64,000 nt of DNA. It comes from Lentzea fradiae. GTDB lineage: Bacteria > Actinomycetota > Actinomycetes > Mycobacteriales > Pseudonocardiaceae. The position numbers and the translations under genes are program-made. Of the stretch, positions 1 to 7,485 are shown piece by piece. The stretch is from contig NZ_FNCC01000005.1 of assembly GCF_900100955.1 (NCBI RefSeq), forward strand, positions 124,001-188,000, given 5' to 3'. Position 1 is the stretch's first letter. Every line of letters begins with the position of its first letter. The notes beneath the pieces are model-generated. The model was given only the letters and a program-made list of their open reading frames with translations, was not told where the DNA came from and made no database searches.

Positions 1-190
1 GCCAGTGGTCGCTCGCCTTCTCCAGGACCTCGTAGAACAGGTAGCTCTGTCCCAGAAGTCCCGCGTAGGCGCCCAGTCCGAGCTTTCCGGCGAGCAGCTC
101 CTCGACGAACCGCGACTGCTCCGCGTGTTCGTGCTCTTGTCTCGTGCCCGCTCTCAGGCGGGCTGCGAAGCCTTCGTCAACTGCGGTCAT
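1..190 (-). CDS. Heme oxygenase (biliverdin-producing), N-terminal part, cut by window edge
   Basis: Only the first ~63 codons are present; the gene runs off the left edge. The start is ATG at 190. The translation begins MTAVDEGFAARLRAGTRQEH and continues through HAEQSRFVEELL and YLFYEVLE. This closely follows the N-terminus of corynebacterial HmuO-type heme oxygenases, where the His in the (Q)EHEHAE region is the proximal heme ligand. The family oxidatively opens cytosolic heme to biliverdin, CO and Fe2+ so that heme iron can be used. An IdeR/DtxR-like iron box sits 18 bp upstream of the start, which supports iron-repressed expression. The C-terminal helices are outside the window, so intactness cannot be judged. 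Confidence 0.85.
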   Translation of the reverse strand, partial: MTAVDEGFAARLRAGTRQEHEHAEQSRFVEELLAGKLGLGAYAGLLGQSYLFYEVLEKASDHW

Positions 191-207
191 GTCCCACCAA
201 TCTTAAG

Positions 208-226
208 CTTGCCTAAGCTAACCTAA
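208..226 (-). promoter_or_regulatory. IdeR/DtxR-type iron box upstream of heme oxygenase
   Basis: Read on the minus strand the 19-mer is TTAGGTTAGCTTAGGCAAG. It matches the DtxR/IdeR consensus TTAGGTTAGCCTAACCTAA at 14 of 19 positions, with the left half perfect. It lies 18 bp upstream of the heme oxygenase ATG, where a bound repressor would block the promoter. The inference is repression by an iron-loaded IdeR homologue and derepression under iron starvation. Confidence 0.7.
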
Positions 227-411
227 GTGGCGTTCACGTTTCGGGCCAGAGCGACTTTTCGGACAGTGCGACTACTCATCGTGACCGGTAGCGCTGAAGC
301 GCCGGACCATCACCGTGGAGTGATCGAAGCTGTGGATTTCCTGTGAGAGAACGGTTCTGGGCGCTCGGCGGCGTCCTGTGCCGTGACGCGGTCCACTCCG
401 GGGAGCGGAGC

Positions 412-702
412 TCACCACCGGCCGTGCACTACGAGTGGCAGGGCGGACAGGCAGGCGATCGTGACGAGCGCGCCGACGAGCCCGAGGGCCAGCGGCTTGG
501 TCGCCGCCAGGTGCCGACGCCGGCGCAGCACGACCAGCGTCACCGGCACCGCCGCCGTGCACACGGCCGGAACGGCCGCCAGGCCACCGCCCTGACGCAC
601 CGCGACGTGCAACAGCAGCAACGAACACGCGGCCGCAGACAGCGCCGTGCGGGTCCACGCCAGTGCTGTCCGTTCGGGCTGGAGGCCGGGGTCGCGGGTC
701 AT
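412..702 (-). CDS. DUF202 family membrane protein (second of a pair)
   Basis: This 96-residue protein has the DUF202 signature near its N-terminus (QPERTALAWTRTALS, residues ~8-22). Three hydrophobic segments follow (about residues 20-40, 45-60 and 72-92), as expected for this small inner-membrane family of unknown function. The ATG at 702 overlaps the stop of the upstream DUF202 gene by 4 bases (ATGA), so the two are translationally coupled. Tandem DUF202 pairs (YidH/YidG-like) are common, and the two proteins may form a hetero-oligomer. No specific role can be read from the sequence. Confidence 0.8.
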   Translation of the reverse strand: MTRDPGLQPERTALAWTRTALSAAACSLLLLHVAVRQGGGLAAVPAVCTAAVPVTLVVLRRRRHLAATKPLALGLVGALVTIACLSALPLVVHGRW

Positions 703-1043
703 CCGGCGGCCACCAGCACCGCGCCCGCCACCGCGAGCACCAGCACCCCACCGGCGAGCAGCGGGACCATCCGGCTGCGCGGCAGCGGTCGCCCGGTCCG
801 CATCGCGTGCTGGACGCGGCGCCACCGCGGGAAGCTCGTGGCCGCCACGACCGCGGCGAGCGCGATGCACCCGAGCGCCAGCGCCGCGGTGCCGTGCGGC
901 AGGTCGAACGGCGGCAGCAGCTGGTGCACGCCGACCCCGGCCGCGAGCAGGCCGAGCGCCGTGCGGATCCACGCGAGGAACGTGCGTTCGTTGGCCAGCG
1001 TGAACCGGTAGTCGGGTTCGGCCTCCGGTGGTTCCGCCGGCAT
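699..1043 (-). CDS. DUF202 family membrane protein (YidH-like, first of a pair)
   Basis: This 114-residue protein carries the canonical DUF202 motif (DYRFTLANERTFLAWIRTAL, residues ~11-30). Transmembrane segments lie at about residues 23-42, 51-70 and 93-112. ATG 1043 is preferred over the in-frame ATG at 1070 because GAGGAGG lies five bases before it. The 3' end overlaps the second DUF202 gene by ATGA. The upstream neighbour on the same strand is the MarR gene, 71 bp away. The family is membrane-embedded and of unknown function. Confidence 0.82.
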   Translation of the reverse strand: MPAEPPEAEPDYRFTLANERTFLAWIRTALGLLAAGVGVHQLLPPFDLPHGTAALALGCIALAAVVAATSFPRWRRVQHAMRTGRPLPRSRMVPLLAGGVLVLAVAGAVLVAAG

Positions 1044-1114
1044 GGGTCCTCCTCGCGCGTGATCACGCACAGTCTGCGCGAGACCGCCCCGCGCTGCACC
1101 TTCCGGGCGGGAGG

Positions 1115-1597
1115 TCAGATCCAGCCGGCGTCGGCGGACGTGACGGCCGGTTCGCCGCCCGCGTCCGTGAACGCCGCGAGCGCGCTCACGAGCCCTTGCC
1201 GCTCGGCTTCCGGCATCTTCGCCACGATGCGGCCGATCGCCGCCCGGCGGCGCCGCGACACCCCGCGCACCACGCGGCGGCCTTCCTCGGTGAGCTCGAC
1301 GACCACCTCGCGGCGGGTCGCCGGGTTGGACTGGCGGGCGACCATGCCCGTCGTCACCAGCCGGTCGATCATGCGCGTCGCGGTCGACGGGTTGACGTCG
1401 AGCAGCTCCGCCAGCGCGCTGATCCTCATCGACCCCCTGGAGTCCAGGATGACGAGCATCCGGAACTGCGGCAGGGTGATCGTCTCCTCGACCGCCGCGA
1501 GCGACCGCGCCGAGATCGCGACGAGCAGGCGTGACGCGGTGAGCACGGCGTCGGTGAGCGCATCGACGTCGTTGGTGCCGACCTTGGAGCGGGTCAT
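1115..1597 (-). CDS. MarR family transcriptional regulator
   Basis: This 160-residue protein has a winged-helix core at residues ~45-115. It shows TLPQFRMLVIL, then the helix-turn-helix ISALAELLDVNPSTATRMID, and a wing with RREVVVELTEEGRRVV, the standard MarR pattern. MarR proteins bind palindromic operators as dimers and usually release DNA on binding phenolic or lipophilic ligands. The ATG at 1597 has no clear Shine-Dalgarno sequence, so the transcript may be leaderless. An in-frame start at 1678 would add an unconserved tail and was not used. The SRPBCC gene just upstream on the same strand is a plausible partner or target. Confidence 0.85.
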   Translation of the reverse strand: MTRSKVGTNDVDALTDAVLTASRLLVAISARSLAAVEETITLPQFRMLVILDSRGSMRISALAELLDVNPSTATRMIDRLVTTGMVARQSNPATRREVVVELTEEGRRVVRGVSRRRRAAIGRIVAKMPEAERQGLVSALAAFTDAGGEPAVTSADAGWI

Positions 1598-1625
1598 GGG
1601 ACTGTTGTACCGCACGGGAGTGTCG

Positions 1626-2048
1626 TCAACACCGTGCGACTTGGTGCACCATCCCACCGTTGCGCCGTTCGGTGGCAATGACGAGCTCCAGCGCTTCGAG
1701 CGACTCCTCGATCCAGGCGCTCACGGTGCTCCTGGCCGTCCCCGGTGGACCCGAGAGGGTCACGCTGACCGCACTGCGCCCCGGGGCGAGCCGGAGCACC
1801 CGCAGCGATCCCGAGCAGCTGCTGTTCGTCTCGCTGCCCCAGCGGATGCGCAACCTGTCCCAGTCGATGTCGATCCGGCGCTCGACCTCCAGGTCACCGG
1901 TGCGGCGCGGCAGCCACAGCTTGATGAGGTTCGGGCCGGACAGCTCGACCTCGACGGAGCCGGGCAGCCAGGTGGTGAGGTTGTCGAGATCGGAAACAAC
2001 GTCGAAGACGGCTTCCGCGTCCGCGGGCATGGAGCGACTTCGGGTCAA
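1626..2048 (-). CDS. SRPBCC family protein (polyketide cyclase/START-like fold)
   Basis: This ~140-residue protein begins with the usual SRPBCC opening: a short strand, then PADAEAVFDVVSDLDNLTTW. Alternating strands follow, including WDRLRIRWGS, and it ends in a long C-terminal helix (ESLEALELVIATERR). The family forms a hydrophobic ligand cavity and includes polyketide cyclases and coenzyme Q-binding proteins; the ligand here is unknown. TTG 2048 is chosen because GGAAGG lies eight bases upstream; ATG 2078 is an alternative that extends the protein to 150 residues. It lies 28 bp from the MarR gene on the same strand. Confidence 0.7.
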   Translation of the reverse strand: MTRSRSMPADAEAVFDVVSDLDNLTTWLPGSVEVELSGPNLIKLWLPRRTGDLEVERRIDIDWDRLRIRWGSETNSSCSGSLRVLRLAPGRSAVSVTLSGPPGTARSTVSAWIEESLEALELVIATERRNGGMVHQVARC

Positions 2049-2116
2049 AGCGTGGTCCTTCCGACAGGTTTTCCCCATCCTGTCCGTGATGTCACGCCGG
2101 TTGACCTGACGACTTG

Positions 2117-2323
2117 CTAACGATCCCCCGCCGTCGTCGGCATGGGCGTGCTGGAGGTGCTGGAACTCGGCACCGTGGTCGAGTGACGTCGCTGCGTCAC
2201 CACCGGGGTCGGCGCCTCACCGGTCACCGACGTGGTGCCGATGGGTTCCGGTTCGTCCTGTGTGGACACACCGCAGGCGGCGACCACCAGCAGGGCCGCG
2301 ACGGCCAGGACGGGTGTTCTCAT
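2117..2323 (-). CDS. Small secreted lipoprotein coupled to the sensor kinase
   Basis: This 68-residue protein starts with MRTPVLAVAALLVVAAC, a short basic n-region, a hydrophobic stretch and the lipobox VAAC with the acylated Cys at residue 17. The mature part is short, Ser/Thr/Pro-rich and probably disordered. Its ATG overlaps the kinase stop codon (ATGA, 2320-2323), so it is the third gene of the two-component operon. I recognise no family. Small lipoproteins encoded with kinases sometimes modulate the sensor domain, but this is only inference from context. Confidence 0.65.
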   Translation of the reverse strand: MRTPVLAVAALLVVAACGVSTQDEPEPIGTTSVTGEAPTPVVTQRRHSTTVPSSSTSSTPMPTTAGDR

Positions 2324-3693
2324 CTGCCCACCTCCGGGAGCTCCACGACGAACCTCGCCCCGCCACCGGGACGGTCCTCGATCCACACGTGGCCGTGGTG
2401 CCGCCGCACGTGCTCGGCGACCAGCGCGAGCCCCAGCCCGCTGCCGGTGTCGGTGCCGCGGCTGCCGGCCCTGGTGCCGCGGGTGAACCGCTCGAACACC
2501 TGCTCCCGCATCTCCTCCGGCACGCCGGGACCCGCGTCGTCGACCTCCAGCCGCACCTTGCCGTCGCGGTGCAGCACGGCGATCCGGACCGCGCCGCCCG
2601 CGTGGCGCCCGGCGTTCTCGATCAGGTTGGCGATCACGCGGTCGAGCCTGCGCCGGTCGCCGAGCACCAGCGGGGGCGGTGGTTCGACGACGATCTCCAC
2701 GTCCGGCGGCAGGAGCAGGGGAGCGGCGCCGCGCACCAGCCCGCCCACGTCGAGCGGTTCGAACTCGTCCCTGTCGACGTCCTGGTCGGCGCGGCTGATC
2801 TCCATCAGGTCCACGACCATCCGCGCGAACCTGTCCACTTCGGACGTCAGCAGCCCGAGCGCCTTGCCCGTGGTGCCGGGCAGCTCCGCCTGCCTGCGCC
2901 GGAGCACGGCGGCGGCGTTGACCATCGTCGTGAGCGGCGACCGCAGCTCGTGGCTGACGTCGCCGGCGAACCGCGCGTCGCGCAGCACGCGTTGTTGCAG
3001 CGCGTCGGCCGTGGAGTTGAAGGTGCTCGCGAGCGGCGCGAGGTCCGGGTCGTCCTGGTCGGGCAGCCGTGCCTTGAGGTCGCCGCCCGCGATGCGCGAC
3101 GCGGCGACGGTGAGCTCGGTCAGCGGCCGGAGCGCGCGCCTGCTCGCCCACGAGCCGAGCGCGACGCCGATCAGTCCACTCAGGACCGTTCCGGCGACCA
3201 GCAGGCCGCTGATGAACCGGAACGTGCGGTCGAGCTGGGAGAGCTGGAACAGCTCGACGTAGATGCCCTGGCCCGCGGACAGCGGCTGGACCACCGCGAC
3301 GACCGGGATGCCGTCGGCGTGCAGCCGCTGCCGGGCGGGGGTGCCGTCGCGCGCCATCGCGAGCAGGGCCGGGGGCACCGCGCCGGGGTCGACCTGCCGC
3401 CCGCTCGTCAGCACGTCGTCCCGGCGGAACAGCATGATCGTCGAGTCCGGGCTGGTGGTGAGACCGGTGAGCAGCTCGGTCAGGCCCTCGGAGCCCTTGC
3501 TCACCGCGTCCTCGACCAGCCGGAGGTTCACCTGCGCCTGCCGGGTCACCGACTGCTCCCGCTGGCGCAGCATGTAGTCCGAGGCGAGGTTCCAGGTCGC
3601 CACCGCCAGCAGGCTGGTGACGAGCAGCGACCCGAGCCCGAGCGCGGCGGCGACCCGCCACCGCAGCGACGGGCGGCGCAGCGGCCTTCTCAC
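2320..3693 (-). CDS. Two-component sensor histidine kinase (HAMP, HisKA, HATPase)
   Basis: This 457-residue membrane kinase has a first transmembrane helix at ~11-30 and an extracytoplasmic sensor region at ~32-165. The second helix (ISGLLVAGTVLSGLIGVAL) is at ~167-187, followed by a HAMP domain. The HisKA box FAGDVSHELRSPLTTM carries the phospho-acceptor His. The ATPase boxes are NLIENAGRHA (N), VDDAGPGVPEE (G1) and GSGLGLALV (G2). The GTG start at 3693 overlaps the regulator stop by GTGA, so the two are co-translated. The partner is the OmpR-type regulator directly upstream. The signal sensed is unknown. A small lipoprotein gene follows with another 4-base overlap. Confidence 0.93.
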   Translation of the reverse strand: MRRPLRRPSLRWRVAAALGLGSLLVTSLLAVATWNLASDYMLRQREQSVTRQAQVNLRLVEDAVSKGSEGLTELLTGLTTSPDSTIMLFRRDDVLTSGRQVDPGAVPPALLAMARDGTPARQRLHADGIPVVAVVQPLSAGQGIYVELFQLSQLDRTFRFISGLLVAGTVLSGLIGVALGSWASRRALRPLTELTVAASRIAGGDLKARLPDQDDPDLAPLASTFNSTADALQQRVLRDARFAGDVSHELRSPLTTMVNAAAVLRRRQAELPGTTGKALGLLTSEVDRFARMVVDLMEISRADQDVDRDEFEPLDVGGLVRGAAPLLLPPDVEIVVEPPPPLVLGDRRRLDRVIANLIENAGRHAGGAVRIAVLHRDGKVRLEVDDAGPGVPEEMREQVFERFTRGTRAGSRGTDTGSGLGLALVAEHVRRHHGHVWIEDRPGGGARFVVELPEVGR

Positions 3694-4397
3694 CGCGGCG
3701 GGCCGATCTTGTAGCCCGCGCCGCGCACCGTCAGCACGAACACCGGGTCCTCCGGGTTGTGCTCGACCTTCGTGCGCAGCCGCCGCACGTGCACGTCCAG
3801 CAGCCGCGTGTCGCCGTAGTAGTCGTAGCCCCAGACGCGCTGCAGCAGCTGCTCCCTGGTGACGATGCGCCCGCCCGCCGCGGCCAGCTCGGCGAGCAGG
3901 CGGAACTCGGTGCGGGTCAGCCGGATCTCCTCGCCGCCGCGGTGCACGACGCCCTCGTCCGGCCAGATCTCCAGGTCCTCCACTCGGTAGGAGATGTTCT
4001 GCCGAGGACCGCCGCGCCGCCGCAGCAGCGCCCGGATGCGCGCCGCCAGCTCGCTCGCGACCAGCGGCTTGGTCACGTAGTCGTCGGCGCCCGCCTCCAG
4101 CCCGGCGATCACGTCGGGCGTGTCGGTGCGGGCGGTGACGATGATGATCGGCAGGTCGCCCTGCGCGCGCAGCGTCCTGCACACCTGCAGGCCGTCCACT
4201 CCCGGCAGCATCAGGTCGAGCAGGACCACGTCGAACGAGTCCTCGTCGAGCCGGTCGAGCGCGTCCTCGCCCGACACCGCCTCGTCGACGGTGAAGCCCT
4301 CGTCGGCCAGTGCGAGCCCGAGGGCCTGGCGGATGCGCTCGTCGTCGTCGACGAGCAGCACGGAGAAGTCCATGTCCTGCTTTACCTCGGTGGTCAA
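3690..4397 (-). CDS. OmpR/PhoB-type two-component response regulator
   Basis: The receiver domain (residues ~10-125) begins with VLLVDDDER and has the phospho-acceptor Asp in DVVLLDLMLPGVDG and the conserved Lys in VTKPL. It is followed by a winged-helix Trans_reg_C domain (~140-230) ending VRRLRTKVEH...TVRGAGYKIG. Length is 235 residues from TTG 4397, which has GGAGG at an ideal distance; ATG 4373 (MDFSVLL) is a plausible alternative. It is the first gene of a three-gene operon with the kinase and a lipoprotein. It probably binds direct repeats in target promoters once phosphorylated. Confidence 0.93.
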   Translation of the reverse strand: MTTEVKQDMDFSVLLVDDDERIRQALGLALADEGFTVDEAVSGEDALDRLDEDSFDVVLLDLMLPGVDGLQVCRTLRAQGDLPIIIVTARTDTPDVIAGLEAGADDYVTKPLVASELAARIRALLRRRGGPRQNISYRVEDLEIWPDEGVVHRGGEEIRLTRTEFRLLAELAAAGGRIVTREQLLQRVWGYDYYGDTRLLDVHVRRLRTKVEHNPEDPVFVLTVRGAGYKIGPPR

Positions 4398-4642
4398 TTC
4401 GCTGCCTCCATCACGGTGTCATGGTGACCGCGTACGGGTGAAGGCGCTGTCTTCGGAAGGAGTTCGTAAGGTTGCACAGTGCATGTGTTGGAGGCGTGTC
4501 CGGCATGCTTACGGCCGCGGGTGCCCACCCGTCGGCGGCGCACGCCCGCGCCTGCGTTTCCGGGGAAGGTCAGGTGCCGGTCGTCTTCTCGGCGGCCGGC
4601 ACCTGTCGCGGTACGAGAAGGGCTGACATCAGCGTGACGGGC

Positions 4643-4834
4643 ATGCCGATCACCGACGACGGCAGCACGGGGACGATTCTCGTGTGCGACGGCTGCGGCC
4701 GGTCCCGCAGAACCAGCAGCACCGGCCCGATCGCGTGGGACCTCCTCTGGATGCAGGCCAACGTCGCGGGCTGGGGCGGGTCGGACCGCGCCCTCGGGCC
4801 GCACTACTGCACGGTGTGCCGGGACCGCGAGTAG
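4643..4834 (+). CDS. Small zinc-ribbon-like hypothetical protein
   Basis: This 63-residue protein has two CxxC knuckles, VCDGCGR near residue 14 and YCTVC near residue 55. They are separated by a tryptophan-rich segment (WDLLWMQANVAGWGGSDR). The four-cysteine arrangement fits a structural zinc ribbon. The ATG at 4643 is used, with GTG 4634 as an alternative; no strong ribosome-binding site is visible. It stands alone between a two-component operon and a TetR gene, so context gives no clue. The Cys pairing and coding bias favour a real gene, but I do not know its function. Confidence 0.5.
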   Translation: MPITDDGSTGTILVCDGCGRSRRTSSTGPIAWDLLWMQANVAGWGGSDRALGPHYCTVCRDRE

Positions 4835-4989
4835 GGCAATCGAAAGGGCCTCGCAAGGTTGATCCGCGCCGGTTGACGGCAGACTGTCGACTGCGGACGC
4901 GATCCGGTCGGGGCGCGCGTCCGCACCAGACCACGGGGAGACGCGGGTGCCGGTCGCAGTTGATCGGCGGACGGTACCCGCCACCGTCG

Positions 4990-5715
4990 TCACGGCCGCC
5001 CTGTCTCGCGGCTCTCGAGCTCCGCGGTCGTGCGGGACAGCCACTCGGACAACAGGCTCCGCTCCGCCTCGCTGAGCGCGGGGAGGCCGGGCAGCGCCGT
5101 GCGGAACGCCGTCACGAGCGCGACGGGCTCGGAGACGGGCGGCGCCGGCGCCGACGTCAGGATCGCGCCCAGCACCGCGTCCAGCAACGAGTCGGCCAGC
5201 CGCGAGTCGCGTTCACCCGCCGGTCTCGCGAGCATCGTCAGCACGGCACCGCTGCCCGCGGCGCGGATCATGTCGACCGCCCGTTCCACCGGGACGCCGA
5301 GCAGTCCCGCGGCCGCCACGCGCGCGACCCGCGCCCTCAGCACCTCGACACCGGCCGCCGCGGCGGCCGAGCCCTGTCCCGGACCGGCGAGCAGCGTGAA
5401 CACGTCGGGGTTGGCGAGGCTGAAGTCGAGGTGGGCCTGCCAGGCGGCGCGCAGGTCGGCCACCGGGTCCCCGTCCTCGCCGGCGGCTCGCCCGCCCTTC
5501 TCGGCGACGTAGCCCGCCATCACGTGCTCGGCGACGGCCTCCAGCAGGCCGTCCTTGTCGCCGAACAGCCGGAAGATCGTCGGCTGCGGCACGCCCGCCG
5601 CCTGGGCCACCGCGCGCGTCGTCAGCGCGCGGGCCCCGCTCTCCCTCAGCAGACCGGCCGCGGCCTCGACGACGGCGGCGCGGGGATCGGCGCGAAGCTC
5701 GGACATCTCGGACAT
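4990..5715 (-). CDS. TetR family transcriptional repressor
   Basis: This 241-residue protein has an N-terminal TetR DNA-binding domain at ~8-56, with the helix-turn-helix LTTRAVAQAAGVPQPTIFRLFGDKDGLLEAVAEH. The variable ligand-binding C-terminal domain follows. It is divergently transcribed from an NmrA-like oxidoreductase, and the intergenic region holds two copies of a 13-bp palindrome. The likely role is repression of both genes until a small molecule, perhaps a substrate of the oxidoreductase, binds. An upstream in-frame stop rules out a longer protein. A downstream ATG at 5706 is also possible. Confidence 0.88.
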   Translation of the reverse strand: MSEMSELRADPRAAVVEAAAGLLRESGARALTTRAVAQAAGVPQPTIFRLFGDKDGLLEAVAEHVMAGYVAEKGGRAAGEDGDPVADLRAAWQAHLDFSLANPDVFTLLAGPGQGSAAAAAGVEVLRARVARVAAAGLLGVPVERAVDMIRAAGSGAVLTMLARPAGERDSRLADSLLDAVLGAILTSAPAPPVSEPVALVTAFRTALPGLPALSEAERSLLSEWLSRTTAELESRETGRP

Positions 5716-5751
5716 GAATCAACGATATCAGCCTCCTGCTGTCGTCGATCC

Positions 5752-5786
5752 GAATCAGTGATAGCCTCACCGCGAATCACTGATTC
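5752..5786. promoter_or_regulatory. Doubled palindromic TetR operator
   Basis: Two 13-bp operators of form GAATCA-N-TGATTC lie between the TetR gene and the oxidoreductase. 5774-5786 is a perfect palindrome, and 5752-5764 (GAATCAGTGATAG) differs at two outer bases. Their starts are 22 bp apart, about two helical turns, so two dimers would bind the same DNA face. A further half site, GAATCA, begins at 5716 over the TetR start codon. Confidence 0.7.
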
Positions 5787-5802
5787 AACAGAGGAGAAAC
5801 CC

Positions 5803-6666
5803 ATGATCATCGTCACCGGGGCCACCGGACGGCTCGGCTCTCAGGTCGTCGCGCGGCTGCTCGACCTCGTGCCCGCGCACACCGTCGGGGTGAGCGTGCG
5901 CGACGAGAGCAAGGCCGCCGGGCTCGCCGCGCGCGGCGTGCGCGTCCGCACCGGCGACTTCACCGACCCGGCGAGCCTGGACAAGGCGTTCGAGGACGCG
6001 GACCAGGTGCTCGTCGTCTCGGCCGCCATCCGCGGGCCGCAGGCGTCCGGGGCGAACCGCGCCGCCATCGACGCGGCCGTGCGCGCGGGCGCCACCCGTG
6101 TCCTCTACACCAGCCACCAGTGCGCCTCGCCCGGCTCGCTGTTCTCACCCGGCAGGGAGCACGCGGCGACGGAAGCGCACCTGCGGGAACAGGGAGTCGA
6201 CTACACGGCTCTGCGCCACGGCTTCTACACCAGCACGTTCGAGCACTACGTGCCCGCCGCCCTGCGGACCGGTGAGCTCCGGCTGCCCGAGGACGGCCCG
6301 GTCTCCTGGACCGCCCACGCCGATCTGGTCGAAGCCGACGTCGTGGCGCTCACGGAACCGGACCTGCTCAACGGCGTCACGCCCCCGCTGACCGCACCCG
6401 GCCTGCTCGACTTCGCCGACGTGGCACGGGTGGTCACCGTCCTGACCGGGCGCTCGGTGAAGCGGGTCGTCGTGGACGACGAGGAGTGGAAGGAGTCCGC
6501 GGTCGCCGCGGGCATGCCCGCCGCGTTCGCCGACTTCACGCTCGGGATGTTCCGCGCCGCGAGGGCCGGTGAGTTCGCGGTCACCGACCCCGCCCTGGAA
6601 ACCCTGCTCGGCAGGCCCGCCACCCCGGCGCACACCGTGCTGGAACGCCTCGTCCAGGCCGGCTGA
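5803..6666 (+). CDS. NmrA/SDR-type NAD(P)H-binding oxidoreductase (quinone reductase-like)
   Basis: This 287-residue single-domain protein opens with MIIVTGATGRLGSQVV, a GxxGxxG dinucleotide-binding motif, and continues with the atypical extended-SDR pattern (NmrA family, like QorB/NQO-type reductases). The family binds NAD(P)H and either reduces quinones or acts as a redox sensor. A strong ribosome-binding site (GAGGAGA, 5791-5797) precedes ATG 5803. The gene is divergent from, and probably repressed by, the TetR gene through the doubled GAATCA palindromes. The substrate cannot be deduced. Confidence 0.85.
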   Translation: MIIVTGATGRLGSQVVARLLDLVPAHTVGVSVRDESKAAGLAARGVRVRTGDFTDPASLDKAFEDADQVLVVSAAIRGPQASGANRAAIDAAVRAGATRVLYTSHQCASPGSLFSPGREHAATEAHLREQGVDYTALRHGFYTSTFEHYVPAALRTGELRLPEDGPVSWTAHADLVEADVVALTEPDLLNGVTPPLTAPGLLDFADVARVVTVLTGRSVKRVVVDDEEWKESAVAAGMPAAFADFTLGMFRAARAGEFAVTDPALETLLGRPATPAHTVLERLVQAG

Positions 6667-6668
6667 CG

Positions 6669-7334
6669 TCAGGCGGGCCAGGTGCGGACGACGAAGGTCA
6701 GGGAGGCGGTGGAGTCGAAGGACGACAACGTCGAGCTCGTCACCCGCACCCAGGCGACGCGCTTGTCCGACGTGACGAGGCAGTACTGCAGCCCCGCGTC
6801 GGCCGCCAGCACCGCGGGATCGCCCATGCCACCGGACGCGGCCTCACGGCACCGTTCCTCCGCCTGCTGTTCGGGGCCGCTGTCATAGGTGATGTCGCTC
6901 CCGTTGGCGTACAGGAGGTTGAACTCGTTCAGGTAGAGGTCGATGTCGCCGGTGGCGCCGTCCGCCCGTCCGGCCTTGGGGTCGTCGCCGTCGACGTCCA
7001 CGCCCGTCCCGCGTCGCAGGTGCACCTCTTTCGCCGGTGCGCCACGGGCCGGGGTGCCGGTGGTGGAGGCCGAGGCGGGCGTCTGGGCGGCAGGGGCCTG
7101 GACAGCGGGGGTTTCCCCGGCAGCGACCAGCTTCCACACCACGAGGCCGATCACCAGCGTCATCACCGCGCCGACCACCACGCCGACGGCGGAGAGGCTC
7201 ACCGTTGTGTGCGTGGACGGGCCGATGTTGACGTCGCCGTGGGCCTGACCCGTCTGGACGCTCGTGCCGTGGTTGTCGCCCACCTCGTTGCGCGTCCACG
7301 TCCTGTTGTCGTCGCGCGGGTCAGGTCCGGTCAC
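6669..7334 (-). CDS. Single-pass membrane protein of unknown function
   Basis: This 221-residue protein has a hydrophilic, Asn/Thr-rich cytoplasmic N-terminus (~1-45) and one transmembrane helix (VGVVVGAVMTLVIGLVVWKL, ~51-70). An Ala/Pro/Thr-rich linker (~72-100) follows, then an extracytoplasmic C-terminal domain with two cysteines, in EERCREAA and LQYCLVTS, that could pair. The motif HGDVNIG before the helix resembles N-terminal tails of actinobacterial membrane proteins of unknown role. The GTG start at 7334 follows GTAGGAC. It lies tail-to-tail with the oxidoreductase, two bases apart. I do not recognise a family. Confidence 0.65.
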   Translation of the reverse strand: MTGPDPRDDNRTWTRNEVGDNHGTSVQTGQAHGDVNIGPSTHTTVSLSAVGVVVGAVMTLVIGLVVWKLVAAGETPAVQAPAAQTPASASTTGTPARGAPAKEVHLRRGTGVDVDGDDPKAGRADGATGDIDLYLNEFNLLYANGSDITYDSGPEQQAEERCREAASGGMGDPAVLAADAGLQYCLVTSDKRVAWVRVTSSTLSSFDSTASLTFVVRTWPA

Positions 7335-7485
7335 GTCCTACCCCATCGCCGCCGCCGGCCCGGACGTTTCACGCCGCCGTTCGGGCCGTTCTCGTCTCAA
7401 CAGGGAGCCGGGTCGCCGATCTGCAGCATGATGGCGGGCGCAAGCGCACCCAACCAGAGCGAACACGGCGAGGTCGGAGGCACCG

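Noticed and set aside
272-1099. 275-residue reverse frame spanning the DUF202 pair
   Set aside because: It is Arg/Pro/Ala-rich low-complexity translation in the wrong frame; the DUF202 motifs lie in the two other reverse frames.
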